DNA of 64,000 nucleotides, from positions 21,000-84,999 of the forward strand of contig JAHQIW010007198.1 of the NCBI GenBank assembly GCA_019055375.1. Reading direction: 5' to 3'. The DNA comes from Parelaphostrongylus tenuis (taxonomy: Eukaryota > Nematoda > Chromadorea > Rhabditida > Metastrongylidae). The notes under the pieces are model-generated. The model was not told the DNA's origin and searched no databases. It saw nothing but the letters and a program-made list of their open reading frames with translations. Both the position numbers and the translations under genes were made by a program. Of the stretch, positions 13,101-20,302 are shown piece after piece (the stretch's first letter is position 1; the number at the start of each line of letters is the position of its first letter).

Positions 13101-13320
13101 CCGCTGGGGGTTAGACGCCATTGTTAGACACCCAATACTCTGGGGACTAGAAACGCACAGGGTTGGGTCCATGGTCTTGTAAGGACATTGTGCATAGTAT
13201 GCTTCGACTCACCTGTCCAATAGTGTCCTTGCAACCTTTACATGACGATCGCGACGATTTTGCATATTCGACTCCAAACGGTAGAGTTTTGTAATCAACA
13301 GAAACCTCCTGTGTCCCCAT
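1147..13320 (-). CDS. pme-1: PARP1-type poly(ADP-ribose) polymerase, N-terminal 16 exons
   Basis: Nuclear DNA-break sensor that makes poly(ADP-ribose) from NAD. Exons, 5' to 3': 13213-13320, 11464-11525, 11299-11398, 11130-11245, 9958-10069, 9797-9891, 7233-7329, 4725-4841, 4591-4697, 3790-3937, 3470-3522, 3314-3396, 2464-2562, 1490-1586, 1330-1431, 1147-1246. Every junction keeps phase. Start ATG is 13320, just after a possible trans-splice acceptor (TATTTAG). Exons 1-3 encode zinc finger 1 (RSSCKGCK, then WFHFSCFW). Exon 5 encodes a short zinc finger 2 (CAAC...WYHQKC, 18-residue spacing as remembered in C. elegans PME-1). Exons 8-10 encode the PADR1/Zn3 domain (CPKCKGQLVY, then YKCDG). Exons 13-16 encode the WGR domain (FRSWGRVGTGIGG, then LFSDKTGNSW). 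No BRCT domain was seen. Exon 16 ends in phase 0, and the helical regulatory and ADP-ribosyltransferase domains must lie left of base 1. Exon 6 contains an in-frame TGA. Confidence 0.93.
1635..1910 (+). mobile_element. tRNA-derived SINE, family B
   Basis: The head is tRNA-like, with a box B-like GATTCGATCTCGCG. It is followed by the shared body: a CCTTCCAT phrase, then CGGTACCAGACTTGTC, GGATAGCAGCACTGA, GCATCGGTAGGCCACC, and a tail near GTATGCATTCGTTCACCTC. The same order recurs at 7545, 9350, 21415, 51630 and 56035 (plus) and at many minus-strand sites. This copy lies in a PARP1 intron and just overlaps the next hairpin. Confidence 0.6.
1922..2112. repeat. Hairpin element with TTCCGCGGACCCACGC ends
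   Basis: The left end TAACTTCCGCAGACCCACGC matches the right end CGTGGGTCCGCGGAAGCC in reverse. Inner arms also pair (CTTTTCGCTGCGAGACCGCA against GTGTCTTGTAACGAAAAGC). Relatives lie at 5028-5272, 15392-15612 and 33118-33360. It is a non-autonomous DNA-transposon-like foldback in a PARP1 intron. Confidence 0.65.
2795..3062. repeat. Hairpin element, GTGGACCCACGG family
   Basis: The ends are inverted: ATCGTGGACCCACGGTCC on the left and GGCCGTGGGCCCACGGTTTCG on the right. Inner arms include CTCTCCATCTCTACG against CTAGAGATCATGAGACGG, and internal near-repeats of AATGGCAGGCTG type. It lies in the PARP1 intron between the exons at 2464-2562 and 3314-3396. Confidence 0.55.
3575..3775. repeat. Hairpin element, GTGGACCCACGG family
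   Basis: A diverged copy of the family at 10565-10775. The left arm contains GTAGACCCACGGACTCTGCA and CTCCACCTCCTCTGCGTCTC, and the right arm contains AGCTAGAGATGTAGAGGCCG. It ends about 15 bases before PARP1 exon 10 (3790-3937), so its right end abuts the splice donor. Confidence 0.55.
5028..5272. repeat. Hairpin element with GGCTGACTTCCACAGACC ends
   Basis: The left end GACTTCCACAGACTCACGCT and right end AGCGTGGGTCCGCACAGATT are inverted. Central arms pair around CTACTTTTCGTTTCAATTCT and GGATCTCGCATCAAAAAGTC. It is the same family as 1922-2112, 15392-15612 and 33118-33360. It lies in the PARP1 intron upstream of exon 8. Confidence 0.6.
5838..6395 (+). mobile_element. Deleted mariner element, copy A
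   Basis: Long inverted ends of about 80-100 bases flank a transposase N-terminal remnant. The inner ends read TTTTGGTA..., matching GCGCAATTGAACGATACCAA in reverse. Around 6030-6115 the plus strand encodes a diverged mariner helix-turn-helix (EVARKINGTW, then ARKWF), and at about 6160 a GRP-like linker. The catalytic part is absent and the frame is broken. Copies B (30585-31160) and C (50072-50945) are relatives. Confidence 0.7.
6640..7110. mobile_element. Inverted-repeat element with hammerhead-like motif in each arm
   Basis: Arms of about 150 bases pair end to end (TACAGTGCTAGACAGGCGCC against GCCTGCCTAGCACTGTATAA). Each arm holds a decayed hammerhead. On the minus strand at 6709-6755: CUGAAGA core, GUC cleavage triplet, but GAAA is AAAA. 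On the plus strand at 7003-7049: GAAA is intact, but the core reads CUUAGGA and the triplet GCC. Stem III is the palindrome CAGGCGCCUG in both. It lies in a PARP1 intron. Confidence 0.7.
7545..7800 (+). mobile_element. tRNA-derived SINE, family B (best head)
   Basis: Contains a clear pol III box A-like GTGGCGCAGTGGTTGGAGG and box B-like ACGGTTTAATTTCGC, 35-40 bases apart. The body follows: CCAAGCCCTCTATCTCTTCG, CAGACTTTTCCGGGAGG, CATTCGATCACCTCAAACG. This is the clearest tRNA-like head of the family. It lies in an intron of PARP1 on the opposite strand. Confidence 0.65.
7976..8125 (+). repeat. TTAACCCTTT element, GGCGGCG family (partial)
   Basis: Starts with TTAACCCTTTAAAGGCCGAA, then GTACCGCGCCACGCG and CTCACTCAGCTACTGTAATG. 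The reverse of this order is at 51969-52178, and relatives lie at 15981-16194 and 34285-34478. The TTAA plus CCC ends resemble piggyBac-type termini. The right end is not clear here. Confidence 0.5.
8335..8765 (+). pseudogene. Internally deleted mariner transposase
   Basis: The plus strand encodes transposase fragments in more than one frame: VRVLLRHYW near 8390, EGTTSKSAG near 8480, then in one frame WFQRFNAGDLDLEDQPRSGH from about 8513. It then jumps to the family C-terminus IRYLADRWQKVVENDG at about 8640, followed by FIHKF. The central DDD catalytic region is missing and there is at least one frameshift. It belongs to a mariner subfamily different from copies A-C. Confidence 0.85.
9350..9560 (+). 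mobile_element. tRNA-derived SINE, family B
   Basis: A box B-like AATGGTTCAATCCCG at about 9370 is followed by body phrases GACAAACTGGTACCCAACAT, TACTTCGGTAGACCACTG and GAGTCATTGTAATGGGC. The tRNA-like 5' half is decayed. It lies in the PARP1 intron between the exons at 7233-7329 and 9797-9891. Confidence 0.5.
9859..9861 (-). other. pme-1: In-frame TGA within PARP1 exon 6
   Basis: In the frame fixed by exon 5 (ends phase 0) and exon 7 (starts with one base completing GA|A), exon 6 reads GSIEDLNGFS, TGA, LSEEDQQSLL. Residues on both sides align with the end of zinc finger 2 of other PARPs (GFS-LL-ED pattern). A shorter exon starting after GAG at about 9854 avoids the stop, but it enters another frame that runs into a stop in exon 7. 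It is either a nonsense mutation or a base error. Confidence 0.8.
10565..10775. mobile_element. TTAA-flanked hairpin element
   Basis: Bounded by TTAACCCTTCCGTGACAG on the left and CCGTGAAAGGGTTAA on the right, with TTAA at both tips. The arms pair for about 90 bases (GGACCCACGGCCTCTGCATC against GAGACGCAGAGGCCGTGAGT). The TTAA target and CCC start are typical of piggyBac-superfamily insertions. This is the cleanest member of its family. Confidence 0.75.
11578..11837. mobile_element. Hairpin element of the TTAACCC type, diverged
   Basis: The left end CTGACCCTTTCTGTACCGTG corresponds to the right end GGTCCCGAAAGCGTTTAAG. The arms include CACCTCTGCAGCTCTAACCC against GGGGTTAGAGATGCAGAGAG. The centre is AT-rich and unrelated. 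It lies in PARP1 intron 1, about 50 bases upstream of exon 2. Confidence 0.6.
12980..13185. repeat. Hairpin with internal short repeats
   Basis: The outer arms pair (GACCCAACCCATGCGTCTCT against AAACGCACAGGGTTGGGTCC). Inside, variants of GGCGTCTAACCCTCAGCGTG and CACCATTGTTAGACGCGAC alternate in both orientations. It sits about 28 bases downstream of PARP1 exon 1, inside intron 1. Confidence 0.6.
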
Positions 13321-14131
13321 TGTTTATCTAAATAGGGTAAATAGTTTCATCCTCGGCTACTACTGCTTCTCAGCAGAACCTACGCGCGAAAGTCCAAGGA
13401 GGAAAGGGACCAAACAGACAAATTCAGCCTTTTTTCTAGAGTTTGCAGACTCAAAAGTTCTCTCCGAAAATCTCTAAAAACTTTCCCAAATGTTCCTAGA
13501 AACGCCTAAAAATTGTAAAAGTAACAAGACATGAACATATCAACCAAAAGTCGAGGTAAAGGAAAAAGAGAGGATTACGTCATAGAAAGCTTTCATTCGT
13601 GAGATGACCCTAGAAGAAGAACCATTTTTGCTTTTCTGAAAGCAGCTGGAAGCCCCGATATTCTGAAATTGAGCGCTGCACCTTTAAGGAATCTGAGGTC
13701 CTGATAAACCATAGTGAGGCTTGATGCCAATTCGAATAGGCGTGGGGAGTGATTCTCACGGAAAAGAAAAACCAATAAGCTTGTCCAGAAATGCCTAGGT
13801 TGGTAACTGAACCCGTATCTCACCCTTTCCGGGACGCGTGCTAGTCAATGCACTATCTAGGGGACTGCCCTAGCATCACTCTGCGAACAATTACCATCAA
13901 TGAAAGCACCTACGAGGCCAGTAAAAAAGATATCTTCATCAGAAATCATTGAGTTTGTGGCGCTGGCTCCTTTAGAATGTCATGTAGGATTCACCAAAAG
14001 CCAAAGGGTACGGTCAGAAGCAAAAGTAAGGAGCAATTGATCTACCCAACCACATCATTCACCTGAAAAGCTGAAGAGTATTAACACTACGCCGATCAAG
14101 CGTACAAATCTAGACAAGCACGGCAGCCCTT

Positions 14132-14718
14132 TTAACCCTTTTGGTACCGTGAACCCATGGTCTCTCCATCTCTAACCCTCAATGTGAAACGCTGTACAGT
14201 CTGCTCCACCTCCTCTGCATCTCTGAAGCCCCAGTGTGGGAACGCATGAATGTATTCTTGTATAATTTCAATTGTACTATTATTCCTTCTTCTTGTCGTA
14301 GAATACTGGTTGTTCAAATCTCCTTGCAGTCTCAAGGATAGCCAGGCTGTGGCGCTCCACAGAGCGTTGTTGCTGACTGCCATAGGGAGTTGGAGGAAGA
14401 TGGGGGATGGAACTCGAATCCACACGCGTTGCGACGAGCATCACAACCACACGGTCACGGCGCCCCCGCAACGATCAAGATAAGTTTTCTCGATGTACTA
14501 TTATTGTTATTTTCCTATCATATGTTATATGCAAATTTATATTGTTGTCATAAGCAGGAAAATAACCACTGTAATACAATTAAAATGATACAATAATACA
14601 TTCATGCGTTCCCACACTGGGAGTCAGAGATGCAGGGGAGGTGGAGCAGACTGTACAGCGTTTCACACTGTGGGTTAGAGATTGAGAAGTTGTGGGCTCA
14701 CGGTCCCGAAAAGGCTTT
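14132..14718. mobile_element. TTAACCC hairpin element split by a SINE
   Basis: The outer arms, TTAACCCTTTTGGTACCGTG at the left and TGTGGGCTCACGGTCCCGAA at the right, are inverted. The inner phrases AATGTGAAACGCTGTACAG and CTGTACAGCGTTTCACACTG also pair. The centre holds a minus-strand family D SINE (14300-14485) and AT-rich sequence ending in AATACATTCATGCGTTCCCA, the inverse of GGGAACGCATGAATGTATTC on the left. Confidence 0.65.
14300..14485 (-). mobile_element. tRNA-derived SINE, family D
   Basis: Read on the minus strand it starts GGGCGCCGTGACCGTGTGGT with box B-like GGATTCGAGTTCC, resembling a Leu or Ser tRNA with a long variable region. The tail phrase AGCCTGGCTATCCTTGAGA follows. Copies are at 26545-26765 and 43500-43680 (minus) and 48680-48850 (plus). 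It is nested in the hairpin element 14132-14718. Confidence 0.6.
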
Positions 14719-14739
14719 TGCGGATGGTGAGGGTCATTT

Positions 14740-15365
14740 GACTCTAAGCTTTCCAGAGGTCTTTCTTTCGCTGGAGAAAGCTTTTTGGGTGAAATTTCAT
14801 TCATTCGAAAGCTTAACCCTTTGGGAACGACAGCTTGATCAATATCGCAAGGTGCGCGCAATTTTCCTTATTTAGTGAGGATTTTTTCTCTACTTCGGGA
14901 AAAACCTAAAATTTCTCGTATTGCTCTGATGGAACAAGATTTTCTCTACACGCTGATGAACTTTTTGCGCATATCTTACTCTTGCGAAGATGCGAAGAAG
15001 ACTCCGATGTGAGCGTCAACCCATTTTCGCTATTGCAGCGCTCTATGAAGACTTCTTCAAAGACCAAATTCAGCATCAGAATTCTCGAGATTTGTGCTAT
15101 CGAATGAGTACTAGTATAGCCTGATAAACAGCGATCCATAGACCTTCGCCGAGAAAACAAAACAAACCGAGAGCAAAACATTATTTTATTCTCGCTACTA
15201 CACCGTACTAAGAAGTCCTTTTCGCAAGATATGCACAGCGTCGAATCTGCCCAGATTTGAGCTTTAGATTAACTTCTAAAATTCTCGATGAAAATCGCTG
15301 CACAGCGATAAAAGGACCTCTAAACAGTCGAGGGCTCCAAAGACTCTCACCATCGGCAAAGGGTT
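14740..15365. repeat. Foldback element, CGATAGC family
   Basis: Inverted phrases at the two sides: GGAGAAAGCTTTTTGGGTGA, CGAAAGCTTAACCCTTTGGG and TTTCTCTACACGCTGATG against later GACTTCTTCAAAGACC, GATTTGTGCTATCGAATGAG and GGGTTAAA. It is diverged and probably made of overlapping copies. It resembles 19170-19742 and 58250-58960. Confidence 0.45.
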
Positions 15366-15391
15366 AAACATCGACAATTTTAGCCGGTCAC

Positions 15392-15612
15392 TTCCGCGGA
15401 CCCAAACAGGGCATCTCCGCTACCGTAGAAACTACTTCACCACCTTTTGCTCTACTAGTAACCGACGCTGCAAGACCCGCAGCAAAGTTTCGGACTAATT
15501 CTTGTGAGCCTGGAACGAAAAATAGTACTGTGATCGGCGAGTAATCGTGGCAGAAGAGGTGAAGTCGCCTATACGATGGTGGGCACGCCCAGTTCGGGTC
15601 CGCGGAAGTTAA
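15392..15612. repeat. Hairpin element with TTCCGCGGACCC ends
   Basis: The left end GGTCACTTCCGCGGACCCAA is inverted in the right end GTTCGGGTCCGCGGAAGTTA. The arms ACTACTTCACCACCTTTTGC and AGAAGAGGTGAAGTCGCC pair. Same family as 1922-2112, 5028-5272 and 33118-33360. Confidence 0.6.
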
Positions 15613-15980
15613 TCGGCTAGCACTTTGCTTGGTTTTTAGGAAAGCCTTCTTAGTACGCTGAAGCTGTGAAAGTACTATGAAATTTCACGCGCAGAAATCT
15701 TGTTTGCAAGGCTAAGGTCTGAAGTTTGCTTCTTATCAGACTATGTTAATGCTCATTCGATAGCGCAAATCTTGATGATTCCAAAACCAGGCTTGGTTTT
15801 TGAGAAAGTCTTTATAGCGCGCTATAGGAACGGAAAGAAAATCACTTTTCATACTTGAAGTTTTCTCCGCACATAAAGTTAAATATGCGCAAAAAGTATA
15901 TGAGCAAGTGGAGAAAATTTGTAGCATCAGAGTGACACAACAAATCTCAAGTTCCTTCCGAAATAAAGCAGCAATCCTTG

Positions 15981-16194
15981 TTAACCCACTGGATACCACA
16001 TGCTACGAAACGCAACACACCGCGCGACGTCGCACCTCACTCGGCTACTGTAATGGCGGCGTCGCGTCCCGAGGCAAGGCAGACAGGCAGCGTGTGCAGA
16101 TGCGATCGAGCTGTAGCTGCTGCCCGTCTGCGACTGCCGCACGAGCAACCAGCGCGACGCCGTCCTGCTGTCAACGGTGATCCCAAAGGGTTAA
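15981..16194. mobile_element. TTAA-flanked element, GGCGGCG family
   Basis: Starts TTAACCCACTGGATACCAC and ends GATCCCAAAGGGTTAA, with TTAA at both tips. It shares CTCACTCGGCTACTGTAATG and a GGCAGACAGGCAGCGTG-like stretch with 7976, 34285 and 51969. It is GC-rich and non-coding. Confidence 0.65.
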
Positions 16195-16634
16195 ATAACA
16201 GAAATCACGCGCCGCTTGCGAGCTGCGATCAACTGCCGTTCGCAGAGGGGTGATATTGGCCCTGTAGGATGACTCTTTAAGTTCGTCAAGCTCTTCTGAC
16301 CCTTTTTCCATCTTTCGAACCAGACAACAGGACGACCTTCCTTCACGTGAAACCAACTCGTCGTACCTTTGGTGATTACTGGTTAGTGAATAAAAACCAG
16401 TTTCGATGCCCACAACAGCTTTGCCGGTGATTGGCTGGTCGCCAGAGGGTTGGCAAAACAAAACTGTTTGTCCCTCAGCGGGAGTCTGTCCGTCTTCCAA
16501 GGACAAAGAGGTTGTTTACACGGTCGCGTTTCACACTTTCGCCGTCACATATCGATAGATAAGAGAGTCTGACAGGCCCACTCACCATGATGAATCTAAA
16601 TCACAGACTGCTTACAATACCACTCTTATTGGAA

Positions 16635-16975
16635 GCGGGGTAGCGTAGTGGTAAGCGACGTAGCGTATCAGAAAAGCGGGTGATAAACGATCCGCTGGTT
16701 CGATCCTATCTCTCGACACTCTTTCTTAATCGACCAACTGAACGTTTAGGAACGCATTAGCTCGGCTACCTTCACGATTGCCCGGAAATCGTCTCCACCA
16801 GTATTCCAAGACATTCCTGATAAAGAGTCCTCAAGATGCAGCCGAAGCAACACGACGCCATTAGTCGGCTCCGCAGGAGTAATCAACTGGTTAGCCGTAG
16901 GCGTGGGATCGAACCATCGACCTGCTGAGTGCGACAAGGCACCTCTCCCCACTATGTCACACGACCCGTTTTAAA
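16635..16975. mobile_element. tRNA-derived SINE, family C, with inverted partner
   Basis: Plus strand 16635-16740 has box A-like GGTAGCGTAGTGGTAAGCG and box B-like GCTGGTTCGATCCTA. Minus strand about 16740-16975 has box B-like GTGGGATCGAACCATCGACC and an AGTGGGGAGAGG-type head. Phrases ATGCAGCCGAAGCAAC and CTTCACGATTGCCCGGAA recur in the copies at 39798 and 54718. Confidence 0.5.
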
Positions 16976-17329
16976 ATACGATAAAAAATAGGTCAAATAC
17001 GATAAGCGGAACACAGTCATACCGAGGCAAGGCTTCTAAGCGTTTTAGAATGCCTAATTTACAATTGGAAAAAAGTCTTATGATAGCACTCTTCCGTCTC
17101 GGGCGAAAGCGATCATGTAAGACGTCCTCTTCAAGTTGCTAAGATCCCACGAACTAGAACGTAGATCACATCTGGCCAGATGAATGAGCGAAGAAAAGGC
17201 CCGATTCTCACGCAGTTCCGACGTTACCATCACAACTAATGCTGCAAAAACCCACTGGGTTTCTGACGGTAACGGCTGATTCCTGACAATCTCCATATCG
17301 CAGAGTGATAGCAGAACGGTGCCCAATGG

Positions 17330-18050
17330 ATGTAACAAGCCAGTGCTGCTACCCTACCAGACAGACAAGGTTACTGATTCGTCGACCCGGAGGGATTGAA
17401 GCCTTCTTGAGCCTTGGGAGCGGGATTGAAACACCGATCGCGTGTCCGTCGCACGGTACCTCTAGCCACGGCGTCATACCCCATGTTGCGAATACGATGA
17501 TAGATAGGTCCTGCACGACAGGCCTCTAGGCTCAACGCAGTGGTCGTTACTGAGATGTTGAAGCTCCTCCGAGGCGTACGAAACCACCTTCCAACTTCTC
17601 GAAACATCCTGCTGAGACTAAGGCATAGGTCACGTCCGCCCCTATAAATGAGCAGGGAAAACGCCCGATTCTCAAACGGGATCCGGTCCCAACGTTCGTA
17701 TCACAACTAACGCTGCAGAGACTCGATGGGTTTCTGATTGTAAAGGTTGGTTGCTGACAGTTTTGAAATCCTTACATCGCTGAACGATAACAGAGCGGTG
17801 GCCTATCGATGCAAAAAGCCAGTGCTGCAACCCTCCCAGACAAGTCTGTGGGGCCAAATCGCTGATCTCCGACGGATGAAAGGCTTGGGAAGCTTGAGCG
17901 CGGGACTGAACCATCGATCACGTGTTCGTCGCACAGCACCTCTAATCACGGCGCCATTCGCTCCAACATTGCAAAACACGATTGAAGGTGAGTCCTACAC
18001 GTCAGGCGTCAGCGCTCAACTCAGTGAATGTTACCGAGCTGTTTTAAAAT
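17330..18050 (-). mobile_element. Minus-strand cluster of family B SINE copies
   Basis: At least two tandem copies. Heads near 17430-17480 and 17885-17950 carry GGTTCAATCCCGCTC-like and GGTTCAGTCCCGCGC-like box B sequences with GAGGTGCTGTGCGACG. Bodies contain CCAGACAAGTCTGTGGGG and CCCTACCAGACAGACAAGG. The copy spacing of about 450 bases suggests a local duplication. Confidence 0.5.
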
Positions 18051-18179
18051 CGTTCTAGGGGTTCCCAGAGGCCGCATTTTACATCGTAAGTTGGTTATGA
18101 TGACGCACGTACAATTGTCTCGCATGGAGATTGGTGAAATGCCATTCATTACGTTATAAATAAGCATCCAAGGAACTGA

Positions 18180-18275
18180 GGTAATATGCAAAACACTAGA
18201 TCCCACGCGGGATCGAACCCGTGTTTCAGCCATGGCGCGGCGCATGCTACCACTACACCACAACACACCAAGATC
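18180..18275 (-). mobile_element. tRNA-like arm, family A (single)
   Basis: Read on the minus strand: TGTTGTGGTGTAGTGGTAGC as box A region and CGGGTTCGATCCCG as a perfect T-arm, then GATC and the family flank CACTAGTGTTTTGCATATTAC in diverged form. The acceptor ends do not pair, so it is a derived element and not a functional tRNA gene. Confidence 0.65.
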
Positions 18276-18889
18276 ACCGCTTGGCTACCACTCTTTCCTC
18301 AATATGTCCTAAGGCAGCTGATAGCTCAAAATCTTATTTTGTTGATCGCTAACTTCAGCAGAACATTTTAACCGAGAAAGTTGCACTCGAGATGAGCTAC
18401 AATTCCCGAAATTTCTGCACAAAATTATAAATTATCTCCTACGATTCTATCGAAAATGCAAGGAAAATTTCTACATGGGCGATGCATAATGAGACAACCG
18501 AAATAGATAAGTCTTCGGCGGCAAAAAAGCGAAGTACAGCGAAATTCGGGCGAGCAGAAGGGTATTCGAAAGAAACACGCATTGAGATCAATGCACAGGA
18601 TCGCGCATGACCTGCCGCTTGATTACTTTGCCCATTTGGGCTATCGATGGGAAAAGATCGACAACGAAAAAACTGGGGGAAGGACATCACATGCGATGAA
18701 ATAGGCAGCGCTTGTTGACTGCAGCCAATTCCGCATGGCCAGCAGCCAAAATTCAAATTGGCGCCATTGGCGCGAAATTGAAATTGGTATGAAAATAAGC
18801 ACTATTTGGGAATAAAATGAAAGGATAAAGCTTTGCGTTGATGGATCTCCGCGGATACGCCATGCATTTATCTGGTGTTCACAGAAATT

Positions 18890-19035
18890 CGTGGTGACCT
18901 ATCGATGTATCAAGTCAGTGCTGTTCGTCGATCCGCGACGGATGGAGGGTTTGGGAGTCGTCAGCGCGGAATCGAACCACCGACTACGTGTCTGTCACAG
19001 GGCACCTCTTATCACTGCACTACACGCGTCTTATG
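18890..19035 (-). mobile_element. tRNA-derived SINE, family B (fragment)
   Basis: The minus strand carries a box B-like TGGTTCGATTCCGCGC (18965-18985) and a head with AGAGGTGCCCTGTGACAGAC. The body phrase GTATCAAGTCAGTGCTGTTC is inverted relative to plus-strand copies. It is 5' truncated. Confidence 0.45.
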
Positions 19036-19169
19036 TGAATTATCTACTGTCACGAAGTAAATCGATATGTATGCTACTAGTTAGCAGCCAGTACAGACGA
19101 GCTGAACGGAGTTCTTGAGCTCTTCGGTCGTGATGTTTGCTTCACAGGATAGGAAAATGCCTTAGAGTG

Positions 19170-19742
19170 CTTCAAGAACGGTTTTGAAGGGCCAAAATCA
19201 AGTCTTTACGGAAGATGAGGGTCATTTTGACCCCCGAATTTTTTGAGGTTTCTTTTCACTTAATAAAGCTTTTTATCTAGGATTTGACTAATGATTCGAA
19301 AGCTTAGATCTCGAGGATTTCGGCGCTTTGCTTGGTTTCAAGGAAGGCCTTTGTAATACGCCGTAACAGCAAAGATACAATTATGTTTCACACTTGGCTT
19401 GCCTTATTTGCTCAGCTAGAGTCTTCGATTGCTTTTTATTGGACTAGACCAAGCTCCTTCGATAGCCCAAATCTCTACGAATTCGAGGCTGAAACTGGAT
19501 CTCGAAAAAGTTTTCATAGCCCAGTGTGGAAGTGAGAATAAAATTGCGCTTTACATTCGAAGTTTTCTTTGCAAACAGCAGCTACGCACGAAAAGTGCAC
19601 AGACTTGTAGAGAAAATTATGCTCTACCAGACCGATACAAAGAACCTAAGGTATTTTCCTGAGAAAAGAAAAAAAAACCTTGTCTGAGAACGGAAATCGT
19701 GAGCTAATGACGATACCGATTATGCTGCCGTCCGCAAAGGGT
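19170..19742. repeat. Foldback element, CGATAGC family
   Basis: The arms carry AAGGGCCAAAATCAAGTC, CATTTTGACCCCCGAA and TTTCTTTTCACTTAATAAAGC on the left, and repeated CGATAGCCCAAATCTCTACGA and GCAAAGGGTTAAAG on the right. Two diverged internal copies (around 19260-19420 and 19430-19600) are direct repeats. No gene was seen. Confidence 0.45.
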
Positions 19743-19879
19743 TAAAGACACGTGTGAATCAAAATCTCTGCGTACATGGCGTGAAAGGTGTACATACTAT
19801 GGACAGTATAATGCCCGTACAGTTGCGAATGCACTGCGTATAAAGTGAGAACAGGGGCGAGACGATATCTGGTATTTGT

Positions 19880-20170
19880 GGAGAATTGTTAGACATTTAA
19901 TATGCCTGATAATCATTTTTGAGCCACGCATGTCAGTGGTCTGTCAATGAGGGCTGAATTATAGAGCCCGATACACGTGTTGCGATCTTGCGATCTCGTC
20001 AGCCGGGCAGTTACCCTTTCTCGTCTTTTGCTAATCTCTGTGGGTGATCCAGTCCTCACACTAAGAGTTAGCGACGACGAACGTTTTACACTCTACGTCC
20101 AGTGAAACTCACCAAACACAGAGTGCTGTACACTCGATTGCTTTTGGCTGGTATAGTCAAAATATTTTGA
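19880..20170 (-). mobile_element. Hammerhead-bearing unit, minus orientation
   Basis: On the minus strand this matches the units at 44300-44640 and 51010-51370: AATCGAGTGTACAGCACTC, then AAACGTTCGTCGTCGCTAAC, then the ribozyme region, then CAGACCACTGACATGCGTGG and CTCAAAAATGATT. It is a single copy without a clear second unit. Confidence 0.7.
19966..20008 (-). ncRNA. Hammerhead ribozyme motif, type I, core mutated
   Basis: GCCCGG, CUGACGA core, stem II GAUC-GCAA-GAUC, then GCAA where GAAA is required, CACGUGUA, and UCGGGC closing stem I. One base in the catalytic core differs from the consensus, so it is probably inactive. Everything else is intact. Confidence 0.7.
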
Positions 20171-20302
20171 TATATTTTGGATATGTTAGACGTTTACTTT
20201 CCGAAACAGTACAGATCTATCAATAATGAGGAAGTGAGATTGATATAACTTGACATAAACACCAACAAAAACTTATTAAGGTCTAACGAATAAAAACATA
20301 GA

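Noticed and set aside
13593..13870. Minus-strand open frame near 13.6-13.9 kb
   Set aside because: It matches a decayed family B SINE (tRNA-like head and body phrases); the open frame is accidental.
16171..16506. Minus-strand open segment that looks protein-like (GKAVVGIETGFYSLTSNHQ)
   Set aside because: It has one plausible donor but no in-phase partner exon or family match, and it overlaps the end of a TTAA-flanked repeat.
18180..18275. Functional tRNA gene
   Set aside because: The T-arm is perfect but the acceptor ends do not pair, and the same flank recurs at many tRNA-like insertions.
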